Shown: positions 6,846 through 14,635 of the stretch, piece after piece
Layout of the letters: every line of letters begins with the position of its first letter
How positions within the stretch are numbered: position 1 is the stretch's first letter
DNA from: Candidatus Onthomorpha intestinigallinarum
GTDB lineage: Bacteria > Bacteroidota > Bacteroidia > Bacteroidales > P3
DNA: 19,421 nucleotides
Direction: 5' to 3'
NCBI GenBank assembly: GCA_019114015.1
Contig: DXGG01000171.1
Location: forward strand, 1 to 19,421
Notes under the pieces: generated by a model
Databases searched by the model: none
What the model saw: only the letters and a program-made list of their open reading frames with translations
What the model was told of the DNA's origin: nothing
Translations under genes and position numbers: made by a program

Positions 6846-8757
6846 GTTTTTGTTCAAGCATATATTGGGAATATTGTATCATCGAAAAAGCATAGTCACG
6901 CATTTCATCGGCCAAATGTTTTTGTTCTTCCATGCAATTATTCGCATTATCATCTGTTAGCCGATATAAATTCTCCATACCGTTGGTATGATACACATAG
7001 AAATAATTCTCACTTAAAACCCCTATCTTGTCATCTGCGGAAAAATAAGCGTAAGGCCTTTTTTCCCTTTGCAAATCTATTCCGAGAGTATTGTTCTGAT
7101 AATCCTCAAAAAGCATTGAAAGCAATGTAGGACCCAAATCAATCTGCAAGGCAAACGATTCGACAGATTCAGGTTTTATTTGACTCGGAGAAAAAAACAA
7201 CATAGGCGTATGATGATAAGACAAAGGCATTTCATATTTAGATCCCGGTTTTGCATAACCGTGGTCCGCAACAAAGACAAAGACTGTTTTATTAAACCAA
7301 TCCGTCTTTCTCGCATCTTCAATAAAACGACCTATCGCCCAATCTGCATATTCTACAATCTGATTCTTTATTCCATTGCTATGAGGTTTAAAGTCAATAT
7401 CCTCCGGCAGCACATAAGGACCATGATCGCTTGAACTCATAAGACAGGCAAAAAACGGTTTGTCCGCACTTAAAGAGTTCAGAACCTTTATTGCTTTTTC
7501 GTACATTACATGATCCGGTACTCCGAGAGTGCTTTTAACCTGAGAAACGGGATAATCTTTCTGCGATATTATTCTTTCAACTCTGTTAGCATAAAGGAAA
7601 CCGGCTATATTGTCAAATTGTTCATCATGAGTTGTAAAATAAAGGGTTTGATAGCCTTTATCTTTTAATACATTCGGTAATCCATCCATTGTAGGAATCA
7701 ACACTTTGTTCATTGAATGCTGAGAAAGTATTGCGGGATGAGAAAACAAGGTTGAATACACTCCATTGTAAGTATGTATCCCTGCAGTATAGGCATTGTC
7801 ATAGGAAAGAGACTGCCTTATTATGCCATCCAAACAAGGCGTCAGGTCGCTTTTCTCATTAAAATAACCTACTTTGTCCGCAGACATGGATTCCATTATA
7901 ATAAGAACAACATTCGTTCCTTCAGCCAAATGAACCGATGATTTGGTTTCATCAATGGGCGTTGACAATTCCCCTGCTACAATCCGCCTTGCCGTATTCA
8001 AATCAATCAATGAAACCTTTTTATTCTTCTCCTTGTTTTTTTCTTCAACGCTTTTTATGAAAGTAAATACCGGATTCAAACCTATCTGATTCAAAAAAGG
8101 ATTATTAGAAAAATAAGCCGTACCAACTCTTATCGGACTCTTTAATGCCAATCTCCCTCTCATTCCCAAAAAACATAGAAAAACCAAAACAATAGAAACT
8201 ATGACTGTAGGAGTAAACGATACAACGGTTCGTTCGGACAGCAATGTCTTTCTATATATTTTCGACATTATCCAATCGTAAGCAACGGTGAATATCAGAA
8301 ATAAAAACAGATAAACGAAATACGACGGTTCCTGAACAATCATGTTCACAACAAAATTCAACGAATCAATCCATGTGAGAGCCATTACATTCAGGCGAGT
8401 AAAGAAATAATTGAAATAAGGTATGTCCGCTGCACACAAAAAAAAGGAAACGGAAAAACACAAACACACAAAAATATGTATTACGCGATAATATACTTTA
8501 TTCTTTATATTCGCAATATCCCCAACTGCTACAAAAATAAGCGGCAACGCAAGTATATAGGCACTTACAACCGTATCAAAACGCCATCCTAAAACAAAAG
8601 CCTTAAATAACTGCCAATCCAAATGCACATCCTGGTCTTCTGTAGAGAAACAAAACACCATCACATTCAACACCCTGAATATGAAAAAACATAAAATCGC
8701 AATAAAGTAAGCAGCAAATATATAGGACAATCTGCTTGTTCTGATGAATTTCCTCAT
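6808..8757 (-). CDS. LTA-synthase-like membrane sulfatase / phosphotransferase
   Basis: The 649-residue protein has about five to six membrane segments in its first 200 residues (for example 11-36, 63-80, 92-110, 146-160, 180-198). A large extracytoplasmic alkaline-phosphatase/sulfatase-fold domain follows. The domain shows the expected metal site: E289 in IIMESMSADK, the probable nucleophile T329 in GIHTYNGVYSTL, and D498-H499 in FVFVADHGYA. SSSDHGPY at 441-448 is a further active-site block. Relatives include LtaS and phosphoglycerol or phosphoethanolamine transferases. Gram-negative members usually move a phospho-headgroup onto an envelope glycan or lipid, so the exact donor and acceptor cannot be told here. 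The ATG abuts the stop of the ABC exporter gene with no gap, so the two are coupled and may act on one envelope lipid. The last codons (RKSSNTGSIE) lie in the terminator hairpin of the opposite strand. Confidence 0.9.
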   Translation of the reverse strand: MRKFIRTSRLSYIFAAYFIAILCFFIFRVLNVMVFCFSTEDQDVHLDWQLFKAFVLGWRFDTVVSAYILALPLIFVAVGDIANIKNKVYYRVIHIFVCLCFSVSFFLCAADIPYFNYFFTRLNVMALTWIDSLNFVVNMIVQEPSYFVYLFLFLIFTVAYDWIMSKIYRKTLLSERTVVSFTPTVIVSIVLVFLCFLGMRGRLALKSPIRVGTAYFSNNPFLNQIGLNPVFTFIKSVEEKNKEKNKKVSLIDLNTARRIVAGELSTPIDETKSSVHLAEGTNVVLIIMESMSADKVGYFNEKSDLTPCLDGIIRQSLSYDNAYTAGIHTYNGVYSTLFSHPAILSQHSMNKVLIPTMDGLPNVLKDKGYQTLYFTTHDEQFDNIAGFLYANRVERIISQKDYPVSQVKSTLGVPDHVMYEKAIKVLNSLSADKPFFACLMSSSDHGPYVLPEDIDFKPHSNGIKNQIVEYADWAIGRFIEDARKTDWFNKTVFVFVADHGYAKPGSKYEMPLSYHHTPMLFFSPSQIKPESVESFALQIDLGPTLLSMLFEDYQNNTLGIDLQREKRPYAYFSADDKIGVLSENYFYVYHTNGMENLYRLTDDNANNCMEEQKHLADEMRDYAFSMIQYSQYMLEQKQKRKSSNTGSIE

Positions 8758-10575
8758 TTATAGATTCTGCATTTTGACTAATTGACAATACAAACCGCCT
8801 TTTTCCACAAGTTCCGTATGTGTTCCTTTCTCGACCAACTGTCCCTGATTCAACACCACAATCAAATCCGCTTGTGTTACGGTGGAAAGTCTGTGTGCAA
8901 TAATTATGGACGTTCTGCCTTGCATCAAATGTGTCAATGCCTGCTGAACCAGATATTCATTCTTGGTATCCAAGGCCGATGTAGCCTCATCCAAAACAAG
9001 TATCTCGGGATTCTTCAATACCGCTCTTGCTATGCATATTCTTTGTCTTTCTCCACCGGAAAGAGATAGCCCCCTGTCGGTCAAATGCGTAAAATAGCCT
9101 TTCTCCAATCTTGAAATAAAATCATGCGCATTAGCTATCTTGGCAGCCTGTACAACCTGCTCCATGGTGGCATCCTTATTACCAAAAGCTATATTCTTAA
9201 AAATCGTATCGTTAAACAATATAGACTCCTGAGTAACCAATCCTATTTTTTGCCTCAATGAATTGATGTTAAACTTCTTTATGTTTACACCATCGAACAA
9301 TATTTCCCCGCTTGTACAATCAGCAAAACGGGAAACCAAATCCACAAGTGTGGATTTTCCTGCACCCGAAGCTCCTACCAGAGCTACCGTCTGACCTTTC
9401 TTTATACATAGATTTATGTTTTGCAACACTGGTTTCTCATTCGCATTGTAAGAAAAGGATACATCCTTGAATTCTATGCCATATTTTATTCCTGACAGTG
9501 TCACGGCATTCTTTTCTTCCAAAATTTTCTCGTCGGCATCCAATATTTCATACAATCGAACTGCCGCCGCATTCGCTTTCTGCAAATTATAATACGCTGT
9601 GACAACTGACTGCAACGGGGAAATAATCCTCGCAAAAATCAAGGTAAATCCTATAAGTACGGCAGGCTGCAACTTACCCGTCAAAACCATCTCTCCTCCA
9701 AACAAAACAATGGAAACAAGTGCCGTTATAGCAAGAAACTCCGTAAGCGGAGAAGCCAGTTCTCTCTTGCGAAAGATCTTTATCATCAAACCCGTATATC
9801 TGTCATTGTTCCTTTTGAACCTGTCACTCATTATATCTTCTGCATTATACGACTTCACAAGTCTCAGTCCGTCAAGTGTTTCCTCCGCACACGAAAGCAT
9901 TGTACCCATTTCCTTCTGTCCCTCCACCGAATTGGCGTTCAGACTATTGCCAACCCATCTTATAAGAAGATAAGCCAATGGCAGGACAATAAGAATAAAT
10001 ACGACCAACTGCCACGAAGCAATAATCAGTGCTATGAAAAAAACTATGACCATTACTGGGTCCTTGACAAACATTTGAAGACTAGTCGTTATAGACCATT
10101 CAACATCACCCAAATCGGACGTAAGACGTGAAATAATGTCTCCCTTTCGCTTGTCCGAGAAAAAACTTACCGGCAATATGGTTATCTTCCTGTACAAATC
10201 GTCCCTTATATCCTGAACCACACCGTTACGTATGGGTGTAAGAAAAAAAGTGCCCAAATATCTGAACAACGAAGAAAAAAACACGAAAACCATATAAATG
10301 CCTCCTATGTACAGCAGACAAGAATATATTCCGTGACTTTCCTTATAATCATTCAACTGCCAGGAAAAATAATCTATCAAGACATCCTTGTCCATAGACG
10401 GTTCAGGACAGACGGGCGGTGCCTGTACAATACCGAAAAGAACGGATATGAAAGGTATAATCAGTACAAAAGAAAACAATGAGAAAAAAACGTACAGAGA
10501 ATTACAAAACACATTCAAGATCACATAACGCTTGTAATTAAGAACATACCTCAGAATTCTGAATACGTTTTTCAT
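8758..10575 (-). CDS. MsbA-type ABC exporter (fused permease and ATPase)
   Basis: This is a 605-residue half-transporter that should work as a homodimer in the inner membrane. The N-terminal about 340 residues hold six membrane segments, with an extended Pro-rich periplasmic loop near 50-80 (VQAPPVCPEPSMDKDV). The ATPase domain starts near 367. Walker A is GASGAGKST (401-409), the Q-loop is Q449 in LVTQES, the signature is LSGGE (505-509), Walker B is ILVLDE (525-530) and the H-loop is H561. No residue is missing. The family exports lipid A core, other lipids or drugs; MsbA is the likeliest relative given the envelope neighbours, but the substrate cannot be settled from sequence. It lies 16 bases after ahcY and directly abuts the sulfatase gene, within one operon. 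Confidence 0.92.
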   Translation of the reverse strand: MKNVFRILRYVLNYKRYVILNVFCNSLYVFFSLFSFVLIIPFISVLFGIVQAPPVCPEPSMDKDVLIDYFSWQLNDYKESHGIYSCLLYIGGIYMVFVFFSSLFRYLGTFFLTPIRNGVVQDIRDDLYRKITILPVSFFSDKRKGDIISRLTSDLGDVEWSITTSLQMFVKDPVMVIVFFIALIIASWQLVVFILIVLPLAYLLIRWVGNSLNANSVEGQKEMGTMLSCAEETLDGLRLVKSYNAEDIMSDRFKRNNDRYTGLMIKIFRKRELASPLTEFLAITALVSIVLFGGEMVLTGKLQPAVLIGFTLIFARIISPLQSVVTAYYNLQKANAAAVRLYEILDADEKILEEKNAVTLSGIKYGIEFKDVSFSYNANEKPVLQNINLCIKKGQTVALVGASGAGKSTLVDLVSRFADCTSGEILFDGVNIKKFNINSLRQKIGLVTQESILFNDTIFKNIAFGNKDATMEQVVQAAKIANAHDFISRLEKGYFTHLTDRGLSLSGGERQRICIARAVLKNPEILVLDEATSALDTKNEYLVQQALTHLMQGRTSIIIAHRLSTVTQADLIVVLNQGQLVEKGTHTELVEKGGLYCQLVKMQNL

Positions 10576-10591
10576 TTGCTTTCAAACGGTT

Positions 10592-12001
10592 TTAGTAACG
10601 ATAATGTTCAGCCTTATAAGGGCCGTTCACATTAACACCTATGTAATCAGCCTGTTTTTGCGTCAGTTTCGTCAGTTTGACTCCTATATTGTCCAAATGC
10701 AATCTTGCAACCTCTTCATCCAGTTCCTTCGGCAGACGATATACACCCACTTCATATTTCTTTGTCCAAAGATCTATCTGAGCGAGAGTTTGGTTTGTAA
10801 AGGAATTGCTCATGACAAAAGAAGGATGTCCGGTTGCACAGCCAAGATTAACCAGTCTTCCCTCTGCCAACAGATATATGCAATGACCGTCAGGATACAA
10901 ATATTTGTCTACTTGCGGTTTAATGTTGATTTTCTTTATTCCTGGCCATTTTTCAAGTTTTTCGACCTGTATTTCATTGTCAAAATGACCTATATTGCAG
11001 ACTATCGCTTCGGATTTCATCTGCGCCATATCCTCTGCCGTTATCACATCACAGTTTCCTGTTGTAGTAACGTATATGTTGCCTTCTTTCAAAGCGTCCT
11101 GCAATGTGGTAACCTCAAAACCTTCCATAGCAGCCTGCAATGCACATATAGGATCTATTTCCGTGACGAGAACCCTCGCACCATAGCCTCTCATGCTTCT
11201 TGCACAACCCTTGCCTACATCTCCATAGCCGCAAACAACCACAACCTTTCCCGCTATCATTACATCCGTAGCTCTTTTTATACCGTCTGCCAGAGATTCC
11301 CTGCAACCATAAAGATTGTCAAACTTGCTTTTCGTCACCGAATCGTTGACGTTGATTGCAGGTATCAACAATTCCCCTCTTTCCATCATCTGATACAAAC
11401 GGTGTACTCCCGTCGTAGTCTCTTCGCTTACACCCCTTAGGTTCTTCATTATCTTGTGCCACTTCCCACTGTCCTCCGACAAGACCTCCTTTAACGTTTT
11501 CAGGATGACAGCTTCCTCTGTCGTTTCGGCTTTCTTGTCAAGCAATGCGGGATTCTCCTCCGCCGCATAACCCTTATGAACCATTAAAGTGGCATCTCCC
11601 CCGTCATCGACAATCAAATCCGGACCTTCTCCTCCAGGAAAGGACAAGGCCTGATTGGTACACCACCAGTATTCCTCCAAAGTCTCACCCTTCCATGCAA
11701 AAACGGGAACACCTGCGGCCGCAATGGCTGCTGCAGCATGGTCCTGAGTGGAAAAAATATTGCAGGAACACCATCTCACCTGCGCTCCCAAAGCAACAAG
11801 CGTCTCTATGAGTACAGCCGTCTGTATGGTCATGTGCAACGAACCCATTATACGGGCACCTTTCAAAGGTTTTTCACTACCGTACTTGCGTCTCAAGGCC
11901 ATAAGTCCCGGCATTTCCTTCTCCGCTATTTCTATTTCCTTTCTTCCAAAATCCGCAAGGTTGATATCCGCAACCTTGTATTTCAAACTGTAATCCGTCA
12001 T
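10592..12001 (-). CDS. ahcY: Adenosylhomocysteinase (S-adenosyl-L-homocysteine hydrolase)
   Basis: AhcY reversibly hydrolyses S-adenosylhomocysteine to adenosine and homocysteine, relieving product inhibition of methyltransferases. The 469-residue cytoplasmic enzyme uses tightly bound NAD. Visible motifs are GSLHMTIQTAVLIETL (53-68), VNDSVTKSKFDN with N219, K224, D228 and N229 (matching human N181, K186, D190 and N191), and the NAD loop VCGYGDVGKG (256-265). Near the C-terminus are LVNLGCATGHPSFVMS and the tail PYKAEHYRY, whose final Lys-x-x-x-Tyr reaches the partner's NAD site. It is longer than the human enzyme (432) because of the roughly 40-residue segment (about 145-190) common in bacterial forms. 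It sits 19 bases after the alkaline phosphatase stop with no promoter box between, an unusual place for a methyl-cycle gene. Confidence 0.97.
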   Translation of the reverse strand: MTDYSLKYKVADINLADFGRKEIEIAEKEMPGLMALRRKYGSEKPLKGARIMGSLHMTIQTAVLIETLVALGAQVRWCSCNIFSTQDHAAAAIAAAGVPVFAWKGETLEEYWWCTNQALSFPGGEGPDLIVDDGGDATLMVHKGYAAEENPALLDKKAETTEEAVILKTLKEVLSEDSGKWHKIMKNLRGVSEETTTGVHRLYQMMERGELLIPAINVNDSVTKSKFDNLYGCRESLADGIKRATDVMIAGKVVVVCGYGDVGKGCARSMRGYGARVLVTEIDPICALQAAMEGFEVTTLQDALKEGNIYVTTTGNCDVITAEDMAQMKSEAIVCNIGHFDNEIQVEKLEKWPGIKKINIKPQVDKYLYPDGHCIYLLAEGRLVNLGCATGHPSFVMSNSFTNQTLAQIDLWTKKYEVGVYRLPKELDEEVARLHLDNIGVKLTKLTQKQADYIGVNVNGPYKAEHYRY

Positions 12002-12020
12002 CTGTAATTCAATATATTCG

Positions 12021-13076
12021 TTATTTAATCATCAAATTGTATATCTTCCAAAATATATCCGTATTCTGAATAACACCCCTGAATTGTTCACTTCCCGGAC
12101 CGTAAGCATAAACCGGTACCGGTATTGCGGTATGATCGTCACTCGTCCATTCACATTCGGTTCCCTTATCCTTCGACTTCAAAGCCAGTCCACCCGTTTC
12201 ATGGTCTGCAACAACTACAACAAGCGTATGTCCGTCCTTTCGGGCAAAATCCAACGCAATCCTTACACAAGCATCAAAATCCAGAAGCTCATCCATCATC
12301 CTTTCATATCTGTTGTCATGAGACTCCATGTCTATCTTGCTGCCTTCCACCATCATGAAAAAACCTTCCTCATTATCAGAAACCACATCCAAGGCCTTTG
12401 TCATGCTCTTTTCCATGAAATTTCCTCTCTTGGCAAACGGCTCAAGATGATTTTCGGCAAACAAACCGACTATTCGGTCCGATTTGACCTCATCCAGTTC
12501 ATCCATGTCCGTAACTATGGCATAACCTTTCTCCTTAAGGGAATCGGCTACGTTCAATCCGTCTTTCCTTTTGTCGGGCATAAAATTATCCCTTCCGCCT
12601 CCCAAAACCACATCAACGTTACCCGAAAGATAAGCCAAGGCTATGCTGTCCTGCAAATCACGGTCCGACACATGAGCCACAAAACTTGCCGGAGTGGCAT
12701 GGGTAATGCTGCTCGTACAAACCATTGCCGTCGACTTGCCTGCACGCTTGGCAATTTCCAACAAAGAAATACGGGCATTGCCTTTGTCATCCATTCCTAT
12801 GCATCCGTAATTGGTCTTGTGACCGGTTGCTATGGCCGTACCGCCCGCCCCTGAATCCGTAACCTTTCTGTCTGCACAAGAGGTTATTGCAAATGCAGTA
12901 TAAGGCATGGTAAACATTACAAGACTGTCACCGTTGTAAAGATAAGCGGCATAAGAATGCGCCAATCCCATACCGTCCCCTATCATAAGGATGACATTCC
13001 TTACATTCTGCTGAGACCACAAGACAAACGGCAGAAAAAACAAACAGACCGCTATACAAAACCCTCTCATCCGCAT
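12021..13076 (-). CDS. Secreted alkaline phosphatase
   Basis: The 351-residue protein has a signal peptide (about 1-22, ending LPFVLWSQQ) and is a PhoA-superfamily phosphomonoesterase acting in the periplasm. Metal and catalytic residues are present in order: D34 in MIGDGMG, nucleophile S75 in VTDSGAGGTAIATG, H126 and T128 in SITHATPASF, E244 and D249/H253 in VEGSKIDMESHDN, D291-H292 in VVADHETGGL, and H315 in SDDHTAIPVPVY. All Zn/Mg ligand positions expected for a two- or three-metal enzyme can be found. At 351 residues it is shorter than E. coli PhoA (471), near the compact Bacteroidetes forms. Its ATG abuts the ddl stop with no gap. Phosphate scavenging is the known family role; a job linked to cell-wall or lipid turnover is only suggested by the neighbours. 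Confidence 0.93.
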   Translation of the reverse strand: MRMRGFCIAVCLFFLPFVLWSQQNVRNVILMIGDGMGLAHSYAAYLYNGDSLVMFTMPYTAFAITSCADRKVTDSGAGGTAIATGHKTNYGCIGMDDKGNARISLLEIAKRAGKSTAMVCTSSITHATPASFVAHVSDRDLQDSIALAYLSGNVDVVLGGGRDNFMPDKRKDGLNVADSLKEKGYAIVTDMDELDEVKSDRIVGLFAENHLEPFAKRGNFMEKSMTKALDVVSDNEEGFFMMVEGSKIDMESHDNRYERMMDELLDFDACVRIALDFARKDGHTLVVVVADHETGGLALKSKDKGTECEWTSDDHTAIPVPVYAYGPGSEQFRGVIQNTDIFWKIYNLMIK

Positions 13077-14057
13077 CTAAATATCCAACTGTCCCAAAAC
13101 GGTGTTGTACAACCACCTCGTATCCTTTCCCATCGCCCTTACCTGTTGAGGGACTATGCTCTGCTCGGATTGTCCAGGCGTGGTATTGACTTCCAGAAAA
13201 TAAAGCCTGTCTTTGGCATCGTCATATATGAAATCAACCCTGCAAACCCCGTTGCAGGACAAACCTTCGTAAACATCTCTCGTCGCTTTTCTTATCCTTT
13301 CGCTCAATTCCTCGTCAACAGGCGCGGGAGTTATCTCCTTGGACAAACCGTTGTATTTGGCATCATAATCGAAGAAATCCGTATCGGGACGTATCTCAGT
13401 AACGGGAAATGCCTCAACCGAACCGCCAAGACGCATGACGCCGCAACTGAATTCCCTGCCCTCTATGAACTCCTCGACAAGCACCTTGGGATGAACAGCA
13501 TAAGCCTTGTCCAAAGCCTGAGGCAGTTCCTCCCTCGTCCTTACCTTGCTCATCCCTATGGAAGAACCTCCCTCGGACGGCTTTACGAAAACCGGCAGAC
13601 TGACCCTTGAAAGAATCTGGTCAACACTCAAAGGCGCATCCTTAAACGTATGGACATTCTTTGCAACATCCACAATTCCAAGCTCCCTTACGCATGCATT
13701 GCAGACCGCCTTGTCGAAAGTAACGGCCGAAACCAAAGAAGAACATGTGGTGTAGGGAAGAGAAATCATGTCGAAATAAGCCTGCAACAGACCGTTCTCG
13801 CCCGGAGTGCCATGAACCGTTATGAAAGCCGCATCAAACGTTATTTTCCTTCCGTCAAGCCTTATCGAAAAATCATTCCTGTCAACCTCCGTCTTTTCCC
13901 CCTCATATTCACAATACCAAGACTGCCTTGTTATTACTATGCGATAAACATCATACTTATCCTTGTCCAAATTACGGAATATCTGCTCGGCAGACCGTAA
14001 GGACACCTCAAACTCCCCGGAATAGCCTCCGGCAACAAGCGCTATGTTCCTTTTCAT
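13077..14057 (-). CDS. ddl: D-alanine--D-alanine ligase
   Basis: Ddl joins two D-Ala with ATP to supply the D-Ala-D-Ala end of peptidoglycan precursors, in the cytoplasm. The 326-residue ATP-grasp protein begins IALVAGGYSGEFEVSLRSAEQI, given here in pieces (E15, E17). It then has VHGTPGENGLLQ (81-92), FVKPSEGGSSIGMSKV (157-172) as the ATP-binding core, the omega-loop region FFDYDAKYNG (228-237), the Mg ligands D275 in CRVDF and E289/N291 in LEVNTTPG, and the C-terminal substrate loop SEQSIVPQQVRAMG. The NTTPGQSE form, in place of NTLPGMTE, is what I recall for Bacteroidetes Ddl. It follows the merR-like gene by 24 bases and abuts the phosphatase gene. The Tyr of the omega loop suggests a D-Ala rather than D-lactate ligase. 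Confidence 0.96.
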   Translation of the reverse strand: MKRNIALVAGGYSGEFEVSLRSAEQIFRNLDKDKYDVYRIVITRQSWYCEYEGEKTEVDRNDFSIRLDGRKITFDAAFITVHGTPGENGLLQAYFDMISLPYTTCSSLVSAVTFDKAVCNACVRELGIVDVAKNVHTFKDAPLSVDQILSRVSLPVFVKPSEGGSSIGMSKVRTREELPQALDKAYAVHPKVLVEEFIEGREFSCGVMRLGGSVEAFPVTEIRPDTDFFDYDAKYNGLSKEITPAPVDEELSERIRKATRDVYEGLSCNGVCRVDFIYDDAKDRLYFLEVNTTPGQSEQSIVPQQVRAMGKDTRWLYNTVLGQLDI

Positions 14058-14081
14058 AAAACCACTGCCTATTTTTTCCTG

Positions 14082-14426
14082 TCATTCCTCTTCGGAACGT
14101 CCACTATTCAACCTTGTTTTCAAATCCAACAGAAACCCTTTCATATTCTTCAATGTGGATATCACTTCCATATCAACCTCGTCAGTCTTTGTCTCCTGCG
14201 TTCTAAGAACCCTTTTCACTCCATCCAAAGTATATCCCTTATCCCTCGAAAGATAGACTATTTGTTTCAGCAAAACAACATCCTCCCTTGAATAGCGTCT
14301 TATGCCAGTTGAAGTCCGACGTGGCTTCAAACGGCTTATTTCCTTTTCCCAATACCTCAAGGTGGAATACGGAACGCCCAATTCCTCCGACACTTCCTGT
14401 ATGGTGTAAAACAGTTTATCTATCAT
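14082..14426 (-). CDS. Short MerR-family regulator
   Basis: With the start at 14426 this is a 114-residue protein beginning MIDKLFYTIQEVSEELGV. The MerR winged helix-turn-helix occupies about residues 6-75: FYTIQEVSEELGVPYSTLRYWEKEI, cut here for length, then RRTSTGIRRYSREDVVLLKQI and DKGYTLDGVKRVL. A short helical tail follows, with no Cys ligands or separate effector domain, so it is not a metal or redox sensor of the MerR/SoxR type. It heads the probable operon with ddl, phosphatase, ahcY, exporter and sulfatase and may control it; target and signal are unknown. The frame continues upstream to an ATG at 14561, but those 45 residues look unlike protein (FFSFQNPFFQCLI). The domain begins right after the chosen start, and a -7 box lies four bases upstream. 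Confidence 0.86.
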   Translation of the reverse strand: MIDKLFYTIQEVSEELGVPYSTLRYWEKEISRLKPRRTSTGIRRYSREDVVLLKQIVYLSRDKGYTLDGVKRVLRTQETKTDEVDMEVISTLKNMKGFLLDLKTRLNSGRSEEE

Positions 14427-14430
14427 TCTA

Positions 14431-14438
14431 CAAAGGTA
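14431..14438 (-). promoter_or_regulatory. Candidate -7 box of the merR-ddl-...-sulfatase operon
   Basis: The minus strand reads TACCTTTG, identical to the purL box, ending only four bases before the ATG at 14426. If it is used, the transcript would start at or next to the start codon, giving a leaderless or nearly leaderless mRNA. No TTG lies at 19-21 bases upstream (the nearest gives 12), so the -33 element is poor. Confidence 0.6.
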
Positions 14439-14535
14439 TATATTATTTTTCAATTGATGGTAAAATTTAAAACGGTACTTGCAATCGAATGTTTCACCGA
14501 CACTCGTCATCGGAATCAAACACTGGAAAAATGGA

Positions 14536-14584
14536 TTCTGAAAAGAAAAAAATGAATTCAAAAGACAATTTTTTCTTTTCAGAA
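14536..14584. terminator. Perfect 16-bp inverted repeat, probable terminator after the nuclease gene
   Basis: TTCTGAAAAGAAAAAA (14536-14551) is the exact reverse complement of TTTTTTCTTTTCAGAA (14569-14584), with a 17-base loop containing GAATTC. It lies 51 bases past the nuclease stop on the minus strand and upstream of the merR-like promoter. The stem is nearly all A-T, with homopolymer A and T tracts inside it. On the minus strand ATCCATTTTTCC follows. A terminator fits the position, but the low G-C content makes that uncertain; a protein site or bent DNA is also possible. Confidence 0.55.
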
Positions 14585-14635
14585 AAGAATTTCACGGAAT
14601 CAAATTGCAAGTCTGCGGCATAAAATACAGGCATA

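Noticed and set aside
10604..11440. Plus-strand 278-codon frame opposite ahcY
   Set aside because: It is a shadow of ahcY, rich in Cys, His and Tyr without recognisable structure.
14427..14561. N-terminal extension of the MerR-like protein from the ATG at 14561
   Set aside because: The added 45 residues look like translated AT-rich noncoding DNA, overlap the inverted repeat and -7 box, and the MerR domain begins right at the ATG at 14426.
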